From Rhinopithecus roxellana (taxonomy: Eukaryota; Chordata; Mammalia; Primates; Cercopithecidae), in the NCBI RefSeq assembly GCF_007565055.1, contig NC_044568.1:45092156-45156155 (forward strand): a stretch of 64,000 nt of DNA, given 5' to 3'. The notes under the pieces are model-generated. The model saw only the letters and a list, made by a program, of their open reading frames with translations, had not been told where the DNA came from and searched no databases. Shown piece after piece: positions 21,346 to 32,759 of this stretch; position 1 is the stretch's first letter; every line of letters starts with the position of its first letter. A program made the position numbers and the translations under genes.

Positions 21346-21744
21346 TACTCTTCAAAATTCTGGCATGATGCCTTCATTGTTGGCGTGCTTTCTGGACTCC
21401 TTTCCCCTTCTCTCAAGCCTTTCACACATCCCCAGCTGATTTTCTCATGAATGCCCTCTGCCCTCCTGCTTCACTCTCTTGCTGTCTGAAACAGAAGCCA
21501 GGGAGCCCGGCAGGAGCACAGTGCACACAGCCCTGGCTCCAAACGTCTAGGCAGGGAAAAAACAACCAATCCCCAGGAAGTAGGAAAAGCCTTTCCAGGA
21601 TGGCAACACCATTACCACTCTTTGGTATAAACTCAGTGTGAATCCTGGAGGCAGAACAGGACAAAATAAGGTGATGTGAATGCAGAGATACATCAGTCTC
21701 CCTATTCACATTCCCCAAAAGGCTACATTTATGACAGTTTCTTT
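21346..21744. other. Unique sequence, no gene seen
   Basis: No repeat family recognised. The opposed frames at 21422-21718 and 21447-21641 overlap each other and lack motifs. Confidence 0.45.
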
Positions 21745-22397
21745 AAATGCAACCTCATAGTAGTATTTTGTTGTTAAAAACTCCCATCATCTTTGCAGCA
21801 GTATTCACAATACCCAAGTTATGGAATCAACCAAAGTGTCCACCAGTGGATGAACACATAAAGAAAATGTGGTATATATACACAATGGAATACTATTCAG
21901 CCTTGAAAAATGAAGAAATTCTGTCATTTGCAACATCATGGATGCAATTGGAGAATATTATGCTAAGTGAAATAAGCCATACACAGAAATACAAATACTA
22001 CATGTCCTTACTTATATGTGGAATCTAAAACAATTGAACTCATAGAAGCAGAGGGTAGAAGGCTGGTTACCAGAGGCTGAGGTTGGGGATAATGGAGAAA
22101 TGATAGCCAAAGGGTGCAAAGACTCAGTTCAATAGGAAGAATAAGTTTGACTTTTTAGATCAACAGCACACTGTGCTGAATATTGCTAATAACTGAGTCT
22201 TGTACATTTCATTATCACTAAGAAAGGAAATTTCTAATGTTCTCATACCCAAAACTTTAAAAATTGGGGTGATAGATATGTTAATTAGCTTAATTTAATC
22301 ATTCCACATTATATTTAAACATCATAACACCACTCTATACCCCATAAATATGTACAACTATAATTTGTCAATATACAATAAAAATAAAAAATAAATG
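21745..22397 (+). mobile_element. 5'-truncated L1 (primate-age L1PB/MA-like) 3' end
   Basis: End of ORF2 and 3' UTR: 'gtggtatatatacacaatgg' region at 21869, 'ttatgctaagtgaaat' at 21958, 'ggctggttaccagagg' at 22060, 'cattccacattatat' at 22300, A-rich tail near 22375-22395. Its 93-codon frame is the ORF2 C-terminal stub, 5'-truncated and not functional. Confidence 0.9.
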
Positions 22398-22404
22398 TGT
22401 AAGC

Positions 22405-22540
22405 TGATGAACAACAAAAGTTCCCAACCTTTGCAGCATTAGGATCGTTTGCAGAGTTTCATAAAAAACACTAATGCTCAGGCCCCACCCAAGAGATTCT
22501 GATTAAATTAGCTCCTGGTAAGACTGGGCATTGGTATTTT
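22405..22540 (-). mobile_element. MER5/MER20-type hAT-Charlie MITE, first part
   Basis: 'gctcaggccccaccc' at 22475 and 'gagattctgatta' at 22492 are the core of this MITE class. It continues after the Alu (22828-22880). Subfamily and exact orientation uncertain. Confidence 0.6.
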
Positions 22541-22827
22541 TTTGAGACAGAGTCTTGCTCTGTTACCAGACTGGAGTGCAGTGGTGCAATCTCAGCTCAT
22601 TGCAACCTCCGCCTCCTGGGTTCAAGTGATTCTCCTGCCTCAGCCTCCCGAGTAGCTGGGACTACAGGTGCGTGCCACCACACTCCACCCAGCTAATTTT
22701 TGTATTTTTAGTAGAGACAGGGTTTCACCATGTTGGCCAGGATGGTCTCAATCTCTTGACCTCATGATCGGCCCACCTTGGCCTCCCAAAGTGCTGGGAT
22801 TACAGGCATGAGCCACCGTGCCCGGCT
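22541..22827 (-). mobile_element. Alu (AluS-type), antisense
   Basis: The target duplication 'attggtattttt' is seen at 22530 and 22829. A small internal insertion ('caccacactccaccc') lies in the right monomer. Confidence 0.95.
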
Positions 22828-22880
22828 GTATTGGTATTTTTTTTTAAGCTCCTCAAATTATTCCAAAGTGCAACCAGGGA

Positions 22881-23501
22881 TGTAGACCATTCTATTATGG
22901 AAAGTGATATCAGAGCAAGGCTTTGCGACACAAAGAAAGTCTGTTACAAGGTGACTGAGATATTGTCAGGCCCCAAATCCTCCATCACAACCATCTTTGT
23001 AGCTCCATCCTCTATGGCTTGAAGAAACCATGCTCCTAAGTGACTAGATGGATTCCCTATTGTTTACGAGTTCCAAGAGAGCAAAACTGAGCCCTGTTCA
23101 TCTTTCTGTTTGCAGTACGTAATATCAGTCCTAACATGTTAAAGGGTCGTAAAATGGAATAAAATAGAAAGATTCGTTATCAGTGCTGTCCATCAAATTA
23201 TGCCTGGCCTCCAGCCTTCCAGGGTTATCATATAACTATATTCCATACCCCATTTTAAGGAAATATGACCAGGTGACTTGCACGGGCAAATAAAATATGC
23301 ACAGTCACTTCCAAGAGGAAACCGTCTAAAAGAACCTCTGTGGAATTTACTAAGTTCTGTTTCACTTACTAAAACGATTGTGGAAGCACTTGTCAAAGTG
23401 AAGCCCTATCAACCTTCGATAGCTGAGTTTCTTCAACAAGAAGACCTCTCCCGACCTCCTTCTCATGTTAAGTTTGTGGCATGAATAAGAAATAAACTTG
23501 C
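22881..23501. other. Unique sequence, no gene seen
   Basis: No clear transposon or exon. The 67- and 68-codon opposed frames (23193-23484) have no motif and are not called. Confidence 0.45.
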
Positions 23502-23805
23502 GGGCTGGTCGGCGGTGGCTCATGCCTGTAATCTCAGCACTTTGGGAGGCCGAGGCGGGTGGATTACCTGAGGTCAGGAGTTCGAGGCCAGCCTGACCAA
23601 CAAGGTGAAACCCTGTCGCTACTAAAAGTACAAAAAATTAGCCGGGCGTGGTGGCAGGCGGCTGTAGTCCCAGCCACTTGGGAGGCTGAGACCAGAGAAT
23701 TGGTCGAACCTGGGAGGCAGAGGTGGCAGTGAGCTGAGATCATGCCACTGCACTCCAGCCTGGATGATGGAGCGAGACTCCATCTCAAAATAAAAAAAAA
23801 GAAAT
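23502..23805 (+). mobile_element. Alu, full length
   Basis: Target duplication 'agaaataaacttgc' on both sides (23488 and 23806). Confidence 0.95.
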
Positions 23806-24044
23806 AGAAATAAACTTGCACGGGGTTAAGGCACTGGATTGTGAGGGCTATTTGTTACTGCAAAGCAATACAACCTATCCTGATTCAAGAATGCGGCAGA
23901 ATGGAGTGGAGTGGATTAGAAAGCATTCATCACACATGGAAAGGGTAAGTTTTGCTACAGTAAACTTCTGTTTCAATTGTGGGTGTGAGTTTGTGTGTGT
24001 GTGTGCACATGCACCCTGGATTATAAAGTATAATATATTTCTTT

Positions 24045-24260
24045 CTTTCTTTTGTTTTTTTTGAGACTGAGTCTCACTCTATTGCCCAGGCTGGAGTACA
24101 GTGGAACGATCTAGCTCACTGCAACCTCCACTTCCCGGTTCAAGCGATTCTCATGCCTCAGCCTCCCTAGTATTTTTAGTAGAAAAGGGGTTTCACCATG
24201 TTGGCCAGGCTGGTCTCGAACTCCTGACCTCAAGTGATCCTCTTGCCTCAGCCTCCCAAA
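24045..24260 (-). mobile_element. Alu, antisense, internally deleted and truncated
   Basis: About 60 bp around the linker/right-monomer start are missing (the jump at 24170 from 'agcctccctag' to 'tatttttagtag'), and the Alu 5' end is cut at 24260. Confidence 0.9.
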
Positions 24261-24289
24261 AATATACATTTTTTATGGTAGTTCTCAAA

Positions 24290-24600
24290 CATTTTATCAT
24301 GACCCACCATACGAATTGTGTTGTATTTCCTGCTTGCATGCACATGCTCATAGAACCTCACTTCAATCACATCCTTATTCCAACCACACTGATCTCCGGT
24401 TGGTTCCTTTTCCCCCAGTTCCCTTGGGTGGCTGGATTTTTCCTGGCATTCAGGTCTTGGCTGAAATGCCACATTCCTTCCAGAGGGACCTTTCTGAGTA
24501 CCAAATCTAATTCAGAGTTTCCCAGACACTATCAATCTGTTCTATTTATTTGCAGTATTTATTGTAATTTGGTCTTTTCTCATTGATCTGCATGTGGGCT
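24290..24600 (+). mobile_element. L2 3' part
   Basis: L2-type order: 'ttcaggtcttggctgaaatgcca' region at 24450, 'gagggacctttctga' at 24482, 'tatttatttgcagtattta' region at 24543. The 161-codon frame 24101-24586 fuses Alu and L2 and is not a gene. Confidence 0.75.
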
Positions 24601-24920
24601 TGTTTGTCCGTCTCCTTGAACACCTCTCATGTTTCCCCCTCTGGTGCTTAGTAAGGACTTATGATCAGAGAACCATGTTGATATAAGAGGATTTACTCCT
24701 CTGGCAGGCACAGAGGATGCTACCAAAATTCTATACTCTCCCTCTATTTCCCAGTCTTGCGTACGCTTATGTTGGGGTCCATAGGACCATTGCACTGTGA
24801 ATAGAAACTATATATGTCCCTTCTTGCCTGTGGCCATCAAATACCTACGTGGTACTTCCTTCAGCCTTCTCTTCCCATCCTGCTGCAATTTGAAGCAGAT
24901 AGCATGGTCACATGATATAA
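24601..24920. other. Unassigned sequence
   Basis: No gene. Possibly L2-flank and unique sequence. Confidence 0.4.
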
Positions 24921-24924
24921 AACA

Positions 24925-25215
24925 GCCTTATGCTAGCACTTAGGGAGACCAAGGTGAGTGGATCGCTTGAGCCCAGGAGTTTAAAACCAGTCTCGGCAAC
25001 ATAGCAAAACCCCATCTCTACAGAACAATAGAAAAAAAAAATAGCTGGGCATAGTGGCATGAGCCTGTAGTCCCAGCTATTTGGGAGGCTGAGATGGGAG
25101 GATGAATTGAGCCCAGGAGGTTGAGGCTGCAGTGAGCTATGATCACATCGCTGTATTTTCCAGCCTATGCAGCAGAGTGACATCCTATCTCCAAAAGACA
25201 AACAAACAAAAAACA
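24925..25215 (+). mobile_element. Alu (old, AluJ-like), 5' truncated
   Basis: Lacks the first 20-30 bases, is heavily diverged, and its tail has become (AAAC)n. Confidence 0.88.
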
Positions 25216-25679
25216 AAAACCCAGTCTCCTATCACAATAGAACTCCACCTGAGGTCTTCAATGACCTTCATTGTCTTAAGCCAGTTGAAATTTTAGGGTC
25301 TATTCGTTACTGCAGCAAAGTGTAGCCCAACATGACTCACACCACTCTGGAACTTCAACCAGCCCCTGCTCTCATTTAGGAACCTTTGCAGAAAGGTGAC
25401 TCTGCATTTTACAAAGTTAAATATTTGGACCCCACTTATGGATTGATGTTAGGGTATCAATGGCTGAACAGAACAAATATATATTTGTGTATAAAAATGA
25501 AGAAAACAAAAGTATTTGCATCTGACTAGCCCAGTAGCTGCCTCTAAAAGGCAGAAAAGTCTGGTTGCTCGTTAGGCATTTTTCCATGTCCTTGAGCTTA
25601 GCAAGAGGGGATCCATCCAAACTGAATTCATCACTTTCCAGTGATTTCCTCTCCAGCACGGACAACAGCATCAATTAGA
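25216..25679. other. Unassigned sequence, no gene seen
   Basis: Around 25300-25330 'ttactgcagcaaag' resembles the end of an old LTR. The rest is unique. No exon. Confidence 0.4.
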
Positions 25680-26050
25680 CCCCAGGATGAATGCAGGTAA
25701 AACTTTACTCCAACAAGAATTCAACCTGTCTTGTTTCTAATTGTTCATTTATTTCCCTCACAAACAATGTCGATAGCCCAGATGCCGCTTCTGCAGAGCA
25801 GCATGTGCCCCCCCGGGAAGGGGGCTAGAGGAGGCAGCCAGTGTGGCGTGAAAGTTTCCATGGTAATTACACACCCACCTCCGGAAGGTGCTGCCCAGTG
25901 AAATCCCTCGTTAGCCACCAACCAGCTAATTAGAAGAGGCCTTTGGCACTTGCTCATGTTCTGGAACATTTCTTCCTGCTGGGTTAGGAATGGGTGGTCA
26001 AGGCTTCGTCCAGACAAGCCCAAGTCTCTTTAGCCCCAAGCCCCAGGGAA
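25680..26050. promoter_or_regulatory. Candidate conserved non-coding element
   Basis: Repeat-free, compositionally balanced stretch with homeodomain-type cores ('ggtaattaca' at 25862, 'agctaattag' at 25923) and a SOX-like 'aacaatg' at 25763. A C7-GGGAA-G5 hairpin-prone element sits at 25808-25826. No coding potential. The regulatory role is inferred from texture. Confidence 0.28.
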
Positions 26051-26376
26051 AGTCACAGGCATGAGAGGAGAGTAATTCATTCCATTGGCCCATGGAGAAC
26101 AGACTCTTGACAGCCTTTTTTCCTGCTTCTGGCAAGCATGAAGGTCATTTAGTGGCAATGATCCTGGGTCAGAGGCGTGGGGACCATGAAGGGAGGGAGA
26201 GACCCAACCATTCAGAGGAAATGGCAGGGAGTAACTGAGAGTTCCGGGGAGAAAGTGCTACCTCTGGGGGAAAATCTTGGGGGGGAGGTGAGCAAGAAAA
26301 GATTCTGGATCTAATGAAGTATTTTGGTGTTCGTGGACATGCAATCGAGTCCCCATGCTCAGGAAGTTCAAGCTTT
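26051..26376. other. Unique sequence, no gene seen
   Basis: No repeat or exon recognised. Confidence 0.45.
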
Positions 26377-26683
26377 GGCTGGGTGCGGTGGCTCACACCT
26401 GTAATTCCAACACTTTGGGAGGCCAACGCAGAAGGATCACTTGAGATCAGGAGTTTGAGACCAGTCTGATCAACATGGTGAAACCCTGTCTCTACTAAAA
26501 ATACAAAAGTTAGCCAGGCGTGGTGGCAGGCACCTGTAGTCCCAGCTACTTGGAAGACTGAGGCACGAGAATTGCTAGAACCCAGGAGGTGGAGGTTGCA
26601 GTGAGCTGAGATCGTGACACTGCACTCCAGACTGAGTGACAGAGCGAGACTCCATTTCAAAAAAAAAGAAAAAGGAAAAGAAA
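26377..26683 (+). mobile_element. Alu, full length
   Basis: Target duplication 'aagttcaagctt' at 26364 and 26684. The 163-codon minus-strand frame is antisense Alu read-through. Confidence 0.95.
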
Positions 26684-26959
26684 AAGTTCAAGCTTGGTTG
26701 AACACTGTGCTGTCATTATCTTAAACTTTTTAGTAATTTTTAAAGAAGGGGTCTTGTATTTTCACTTGTCACTGTGCCCCCCAAAATTAAGTAGCTGGTT
26801 CTGGGTGCTCAGGTGGACAGGTGTTCTAAGCAGGTAAACTAAGGCAGCAGGCTATGGATATGGAGAAAGCCGCTAGGCACACAAGCAACCAGGACTCCTA
26901 GGCCACCAGGTCCTGGATCCAGGGCACTGTCATGAGTCCCCTGTGAGGATTATGACTAA

Positions 26960-27170
26960 CTGTGGCTCTGGAGTTAAAAAGACGTGGGGCTAAGATCCAG
27001 CTTGGCCAGTCACTTCTCATGTAGTCCTGGATAAATGACATGTCTTCTGCAAATCAGTGTTCTTATCGATGATATGGAATGCCAATAGTAGCAATTTCAT
27101 AGGGTAATGGTAAAGACAGGCACATAATTTTTGCTTCAAAAATGTTACCTAATACCCTCATGACTCTCAC
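26960..27170 (+). mobile_element. MIR
   Basis: MIR-like order: 'agatccagcttggcc' at 26994, 'tgatatggaatgccaatag' region at 27070, degenerate tail. An Alu inserted just downstream. Confidence 0.7.
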
Positions 27171-27186
27171 TGATATTGTATAATTC

Positions 27187-27489
27187 TTTTTTTTTTTTTT
27201 TTTTTTGAGACGGAGTCTCACTCTGTCACCAGGCTAGAGTGCAGTGGTATGATCTCAGCTCACTGCAAGCTCTGACTCCCTGGTTCAAGCAATTGTCCTG
27301 CCTCAGCTTCCCGAGGAGCTGAGATTACAGGCACATGCCACGACGCCCAGCTAATTTTTGTAATTTTTTTTACTAGAGACGGGGTTTCACCATGTTGGCC
27401 AGGATGATCTCAATCTCCTTACCTTGTGATCCACCCACCTTGGCCTCCTGAAGTGCTGGGATTACAGGTGTAAGCCACCGTGCCCAGCC
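27187..27489 (-). mobile_element. Alu, antisense, full length
   Basis: T run from 27187, Alu 5' end at 27489. The flanks 'ataattctt' and 'atgattctt' form the target duplication. Confidence 0.94.
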
Positions 27490-27959
27490 ATATGATTCTT
27501 ATTATACTTCTATGCTCATAGTGTTACACGGCCATGTGCTGGGGCTCCTGTGCCATCCAAGTGACCCACAGACCTTCTTTTTCCTGCCAACAGCATCCTA
27601 AAGAAGACCAGGGAAGCCAACGCATTGCTCCTTTCCTCTGAATTCTCTCCCCCTTGTATCTTTCCTTTTGTGCAAGTTTTACCACCATAATAGATTCTTA
27701 GCTCCACCTTTAAACCTTGAGAACCTATTCTCACCGTCTAATTTTACTAAGGAAGCTGACTTAGAGGTAACTGTCTAGTCCAAGGCCATCCAGTGGTCAG
27801 GAACAGAGCCACAGTCCTACCTTGGTCTTCCTCACCTTCTCTCCACACAGTTGTAGGAGACTGGGTAATGGTCCTTCATTCCCTCCAGCCCCAGAAAAGG
27901 ACTTCAGCATACTTCAGGTTTTTAGGATCTGCTCTCTTCTCATAAATTCATTCTAATTC
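27490..27959. other. Mostly unique, with a MIR-like patch
   Basis: 27730-27830 carries a diverged antisense MIR-like block ('ccaaggccatccagtggt'). No exon. Confidence 0.45.
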
Positions 27960-28200
27960 CCCAGCATATAGTTATCACCAGGAAAATTCAGCACCTCTTA
28001 ATTGGGGGCTGGTCAGAGCCAGACTCTGGGTGTAAGGCATCAGTGAGCAGGAGGATCTGCTTATTTTAAGCAGCAGTGAGCTGTATGGGATGCTAATTGG
28101 CAAATGAAAAGGCTGTTCAAGCCTGAGCTGAACTTGGCTCATCCTTCCAAGGAAAGGCAGCCCCGTCCGCAGGTTGGAAAAAGGAGAGACAGGGAGTGGA
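27960..28200. promoter_or_regulatory. Candidate conserved non-coding element
   Basis: Repeat-free block with homeodomain-type words 'cttaattggg' (27997) and 'gctaattggc' (28092). No frames of note. Inference only. Confidence 0.22.
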
Positions 28201-28264
28201 CACCCGCTTCCTTATGATCCTGCAAAAAGAAAGCTAATGTATCCAGCTCTCCAAGTTTTCAGAA

Positions 28265-28475
28265 AAGCACAGGCTTTGTCATCAAATGGAACTGTGTTAA
28301 ATTTCTCCTCTGTTGTTTACTAGCTGTGTGAGAATTAGCAGGTTACTTTCCCTCTCTGAATATTTTTCTTACCTGTATCATGAAGCTAATAACGTGTACT
28401 TTTCAGGGTCATTGTGGTGGTTAAATAAAATAATCCATTTCATTCATAAAGTACTTAGCACTGGTACCAGATACA
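28265..28475 (+). mobile_element. MIR
   Basis: MIR order: 'tttactagctgtgtgaga' region at 28317, 'ttactttccctctctgaat' region at 28344, 'gggtcattgtggtggttaa' region at 28407, 'agtacttagcactgg' at 28450. Confidence 0.88.
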
Positions 28476-28645
28476 TGTTCATCACTAAGGCCAAGACACC
28501 ACCATCATCAATACTAGCAAAGAACAGTGAGATTCTTTGGATCTGTCCTCAGTTCTTCCTGGTGATTGGGAACTGCAGGAGCATTGAATGGCAACAATAA
28601 TGCTTATCAGAGTAATAGAAGTAGTAATAAAAGAAGGAGAGAGAC

Positions 28646-29282
28646 GGCCGGGCATGATGGCTCACACCTGTAATCCAGCACTTTGGAGGCCTATGCAGGA
28701 GGATTGCTTGAGCCCAGGAGTTCCATACCAGCCTGGGAAACATAGTGAGACCCCTTCTCTACAAAACATTTAAAAATTAGCCAGAGCGGCCGGACACGGT
28801 GACTCACGCCTGTAATCCTAGCACTTTGGGAGGCCAAGGCGGACGGATTGTCTGAGCTCAGGAGTTCTAGACAAGCCTGGGCAACATGGTGAAACCCTGT
28901 CTCTACTAAAATACAAAAAATTAGCCCAATGTGGCAGCGTGCACCTGTAGTCCCAGCTATTCAGGAGGCTGAGGCAGGAGAATCGCTTGAACCAGGGAGG
29001 CAGAGGTTGCAGTGAGCTGAGATCACGCCACTGCTCTCCAGCCTGGGCGACAGAGCAAGACTCCATTTCCAAAAAAAAAAAAAAAAAAAAAAAAAAAACA
29101 ATTAACCAGAGCATGGTGGTATATACCTGTAGCCCCAGCTACTTGGGAGGCTGAGGTGGGCGGATTGCTTGGGCCCAGAAGGTCGAGGCTGCAGTCAGCC
29201 ATGATCCCCCCGACTGCACTCCAGCCTGGGTGACAAAGTATGACCCTGTCTTCTCTAAAAAAAAAAAAAAAAAAAAAAAAAA
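28646..29282 (+). mobile_element. Outer Alu, split by a second Alu
   Basis: The left monomer is at 28646-28787 and the right monomer resumes at 29099-29282 with its own poly-A. Between them a complete Alu is inserted at 'ttagccagagc', which is duplicated as 'ttaaccagagc' at 29102. Confidence 0.93.
28788..29098 (+). mobile_element. Inner Alu nested in the outer Alu
   Basis: Complete same-strand Alu with a 28-base poly-A tail (29071-29098). Younger than its host copy by position. Confidence 0.94.
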
Positions 29283-29339
29283 GGTAGAATAAGAGAGAGA
29301 CATTAACATTCAGGTAACCTGACTTTGGCCCAGAAAGCA

Positions 29340-29690
29340 TATGTGGCGATTCACTCCAGGCCTGGTGGCAGCGAAAGCAGTTAGGAAAGACCTTTCAGTG
29401 GTTCCTGGAAGTCCTGGTTCCCTTGGACAGGGACAAAGAGGACGCCGCAGGGGAAAATGAGTGAACAGTGGCAGGAAAATGAATCGGGGAGGGGGAGAAG
29501 CTGCCTGCCATAAATCATCATGAAGAATAGGGCCTGGAGAGCTGCCGTTGGCTCCACAGTGATTAATGACCTTTTTAATTTCTCTGTGCATTGTCCCAAT
29601 TATGCAGGGGCACCGAGGGAGGCCCCGCCTTCCCTGGGGAAGCAGGGAGTTCTACGCAGTGCCCTGGAGTGAGACAGAGGACGGCTGTGG
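29340..29690. promoter_or_regulatory. Candidate conserved non-coding element with SOX/POU-like words
   Basis: Repeat-free block. 29560-29606 packs 'gattaatgac', 'tttttaattt', 'gcattgtccc' and 'aattatgca', that is homeodomain cores, a SOX core (CATTGT) and an ATGCA half-octamer within 50 bp. No coding signal I trust: the two overlapping plus frames 29566-29851 conflict. Inference only. Confidence 0.3.
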
Positions 29691-30500
29691 GGATACCCGG
29701 AGTTGTTTTCCAAAGAGCTTGGACCCAGAGGGCAGGTCTGGGAGGACTTGCAGCCCAGATTTCAGAACTTGGCCAGCGGGAGACTGCCTGGTCTCTAGAG
29801 AAGGCTGGTGATGGACACCACTCTTACCCTGAAACTCAGTGCAAAAAGTAAAATCATTTTCTTACAAGTTCAACTGAATTTTCAGTTGGAGTTCCCCTTC
29901 TTCTCTAGTAGCAGAATCTTACTCTTGTTCCTGAGATGTGTCTAAGTTCTGGGTGTCAAGCATGGGCTGAGAGTCTGGAGCAAGGGATTACTTAAGATTC
30001 TTGACCAGGCAACTACATTGTGGTTCATCCATCATCCGGTCAGGCCCTCAGTTGTCAGTCCATGGAGGCTGCTGCTACAAAACTTCACATTTCTGTTCAC
30101 ATCCAATGGCTCTCTCTTTGTTGTTACTGTGCACTGAGGAGCAATGGGAATCTTGAAAAAGCTATCCATGGTCCCAACTACCGAGACAGACTGTCAGACC
30201 TGTCTAAGCTCTGTGGCCCTCGAAAGTGATGTTCTATTGAGAATCAAGATGTTAGGGCTACCTCTGACCTATGCCAATCTCTCTCTCATCATTCCTCCTC
30301 TTCTCTCCTCAGTTCAGCCCAGGGCAGGGCACAGTGCATCAACCATCCTCTCCCGGTTCCACAGATGCTGGGCCTAGAGCCAGTCCTCTAAGCTTCTGCC
30401 TCTACCAAGAGTTCAGGCTTTTCCAGCACAAAAGCCAGAGACTAGCAGGTTATTTTTGGTTGCCACCCTGCAGAATGAAGCACAGTATTAAAGTGAGAGT
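29691..30500. other. Unique sequence, no gene seen
   Basis: Several overlapping short frames (30020-30555) without motifs; no repeat recognised. Confidence 0.4.
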
Positions 30501-30507
30501 TCTTTTG

Positions 30508-30550
30508 CTTTCTCTCTCTCTCTCTCACCCTCTCTCTCTTCTCTCCCCTC
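30508..30550. repeat. (CT)n pyrimidine run
   Basis: Short CT-rich microsatellite. Confidence 0.9.
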
Positions 30551-30694
30551 CTTAATTTTGAGAAACAATGTGGAGGAAGAAAGAGAAATAAAGAGAGAAC
30601 CAATGGTTAATATCTTATAAATATTACCCTGCCACATGTACAGAATGCTATGGAGCGGTTCAGAAGGAATGAGCACATCCCGTAGAAAAATCAA

Positions 30695-30905
30695 TAAAAT
30701 TGTTCATGCAGAGAGCAATATTTCTTCATTATTAAGAGCACAGGCTTTAGCATCTGACAGATCCTGGTTCAGTCCTGGCCCCTATTTACTGCTGTGTCAC
30801 CTTGAGCAACTGGATTGGTTTCCCAAGCCTCAGTGTTCTTCTCTGTAGAGTGGGGATTACTGGGGGACAAGCTGGAATGGTGCATGTAGAAGGGCTTTGC
30901 AAAGT
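30695..30905 (+). mobile_element. MIR
   Basis: MIR order: 'aagagcacaggcttta' at 30734, 'cctggttcagtcctgg' at 30763, 'ctgtgtcaccttgagcaa' region at 30792, 'agtggggattact' at 30848. Confidence 0.9.
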
Positions 30906-31018
30906 CCCATAGCTGTGCCTACGAAAAAGACAGCAATTTCATTTGTTAGAGATGGAAAGAGAGTGTGAGCAAGTGGGTGAGAGAAGGTAACTAAAATTTA
31001 GAAAATAAAAACAGGGGA

Positions 31019-31322
31019 GGCCAGGTGAGGTGGCTCACACCTGTAATCCCAGTACTTTGGGAAGCGGAGGCACATGGATCACATGAGCTCAGGAGTTCGA
31101 GACCAGCCTGACCAACATGCCGAAATCCAGTCTCTACTAAAAATACAAAAATTAGCTGGGTGTGGTGGTGCACGCCTGTAATCCCAGCTACTCGGGAGGC
31201 TGAGGGAGGAAAATTGCTTGAACCCAGGAGACAGAGGTTGCAGTGAGCTGAGATCATGCCACTCCACTCCAGCCTGGGCGACTGAGTGAGGCTGCATCTC
31301 AAAAAATAAAAAATGTAAAAAT
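31019..31322 (+). mobile_element. Alu, full length
   Basis: Duplicated flanks 'agaaaataaaaacagggg' and 'agaaaatggaaacatagggg' (diverged target duplication). The minus frames of 95 and 115 codons are antisense Alu. Confidence 0.95.
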
Positions 31323-32338
31323 AAGAAAATGGAAACATAGGGGAGTTTGGGAGTTTGAGGTCTCACCTGCTGCCAGCCGGAGAAGTCACAGAGACAGGAA
31401 AGAAATTACAAGATCTGGAAGAAGTAAGGGAAGAGTAGTCGCGCTGGACTTGAATGGTTGGACCATGCCTCGTGGACACGGTGGTGTCAGGAAGGAAGCA
31501 CAAAGGAAACCCAAGGCAGTAGAAGGGAAGAGAAAGACACCATGACTTTCTCTTGGAAAGGAGAAACCATGATGAAGAAGTATGACATGAGAGAGACACC
31601 ATGACTAAGAAGCATCTGAGGGAAAGAACAGTGACTCTTATCTTCCTCTTCCTTCCTCTTTCCCTCCCTCTCTGCTTCTCACTCTCTCAAGCACATACAC
31701 ACACAGTCTTACAAATGCACATATGGAGAGAACTCAATGAGTCACAAACCCATCACTCCTGAAAGTTTCTAAGCAACAAGGGAGACAAGGCTTGGGTTGG
31801 CTGAGTGGAGCCTAAGGACAGGAGATGGGTGAAGTAGCACTTTCCAAATTCCAAAGTGCAGATGCAGATCTGAGTCAGGAGTTACAGGGGGACACACGCC
31901 TCTGCCTGTCCGACAGGCTCCACGTGGTGCTGACGCTGCTGTCAGCTAAATGCACTGTGTGGCAAGGGATGGACCATGTGGCATTTAGATGAGATGGCAT
32001 CACTCAGTGAATTCAAGGGGTCTCCTTCATTGTGTGTTCTGGGAAATAAATTCCCATTCCTTCATCTTCAACAGTCCTCAATAATCTCTTAGTAACCTGG
32101 AAGTGGCAGGTTCCTTTGCTTTTTATTAACTGATTAAGTGGGAGAGAAATAAGGGAATCCAATCTGTCATTTAAGCTTCAGAGGTTGTCTTGGCTTCAGT
32201 GAGCCAAAGTTTTCACATCTCCAGGGGCCATATTCCCCCAGGAAAAGCTGCCATCCCTCCATTCTTCTCAGAAGTCAGAGAATGGGAACTGTCCTTCTCT
32301 CCTTCATTTTCCGATTTTTGTTCTTACCCACTCAACAC

Positions 32339-32340
<2 letters not shown>
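31323..32340. other. Unique sequence, no gene seen
   Basis: About 1 kb with only a short CT-rich patch (31640-31690). No exon or named repeat. Confidence 0.45.

Positions 32341-32383
<43 letters not shown>
32341..32383. repeat. (CA)n microsatellite
   Basis: About 21 CA units. Confidence 0.97.
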
Positions 32384-32385
<2 letters not shown>

Positions 32386-32571
32386 ACACATACTGCACCA
32401 GTGGAAATAAATAAATGTACTCTCCTGAATAAAATAAAAGTCAAGCTCCTCATAATGTCATCCAAGGCCCTGAATTAGAATCCACCTTTCCTTGGTCCAA
32501 ATCTCCCTGTATCTCTTTTCCTCCCTCACTAAGTTCCAGTCATAGTAGCTTTCTTTCTGCTCCTCCAAGGC

Positions 32572-32752
32572 AGTGGTGCCCAACTCTGGCTGCACCTTAG
32601 AGTGACCTGGGGAGCTCTTAAAATATATCAGTGCCCAGGTCAAGCCCTAGACCAATGAGCTCACAAGCTCCTGGGGATGGAAAACAGGTATTCGTAAGTT
32701 CTAAAGCTCTCTAGTGGATCCCAATGTGCAGGCAGGTTGAGAATTACAGCTC
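32572..32752 (+). mobile_element. MER5A/MER20-type hAT-Charlie MITE
   Basis: Begins 'ggcagtggtgcccaac' and includes 'gtgacctggggagctctta' region at 32602 and the terminal 'aggttgagaattaca' at 32734. Full-length-like, about 180 bp. Confidence 0.8.
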
Positions 32753-32759
32753 TGAAGTT

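Noticed and set aside
26169..26660. 163-codon minus frame and similar frames at 7095, 24101, 30991, 33780, 43471 and elsewhere
   Set aside because: Antisense Alu (sometimes running into L2), a well-known source of spurious frames.
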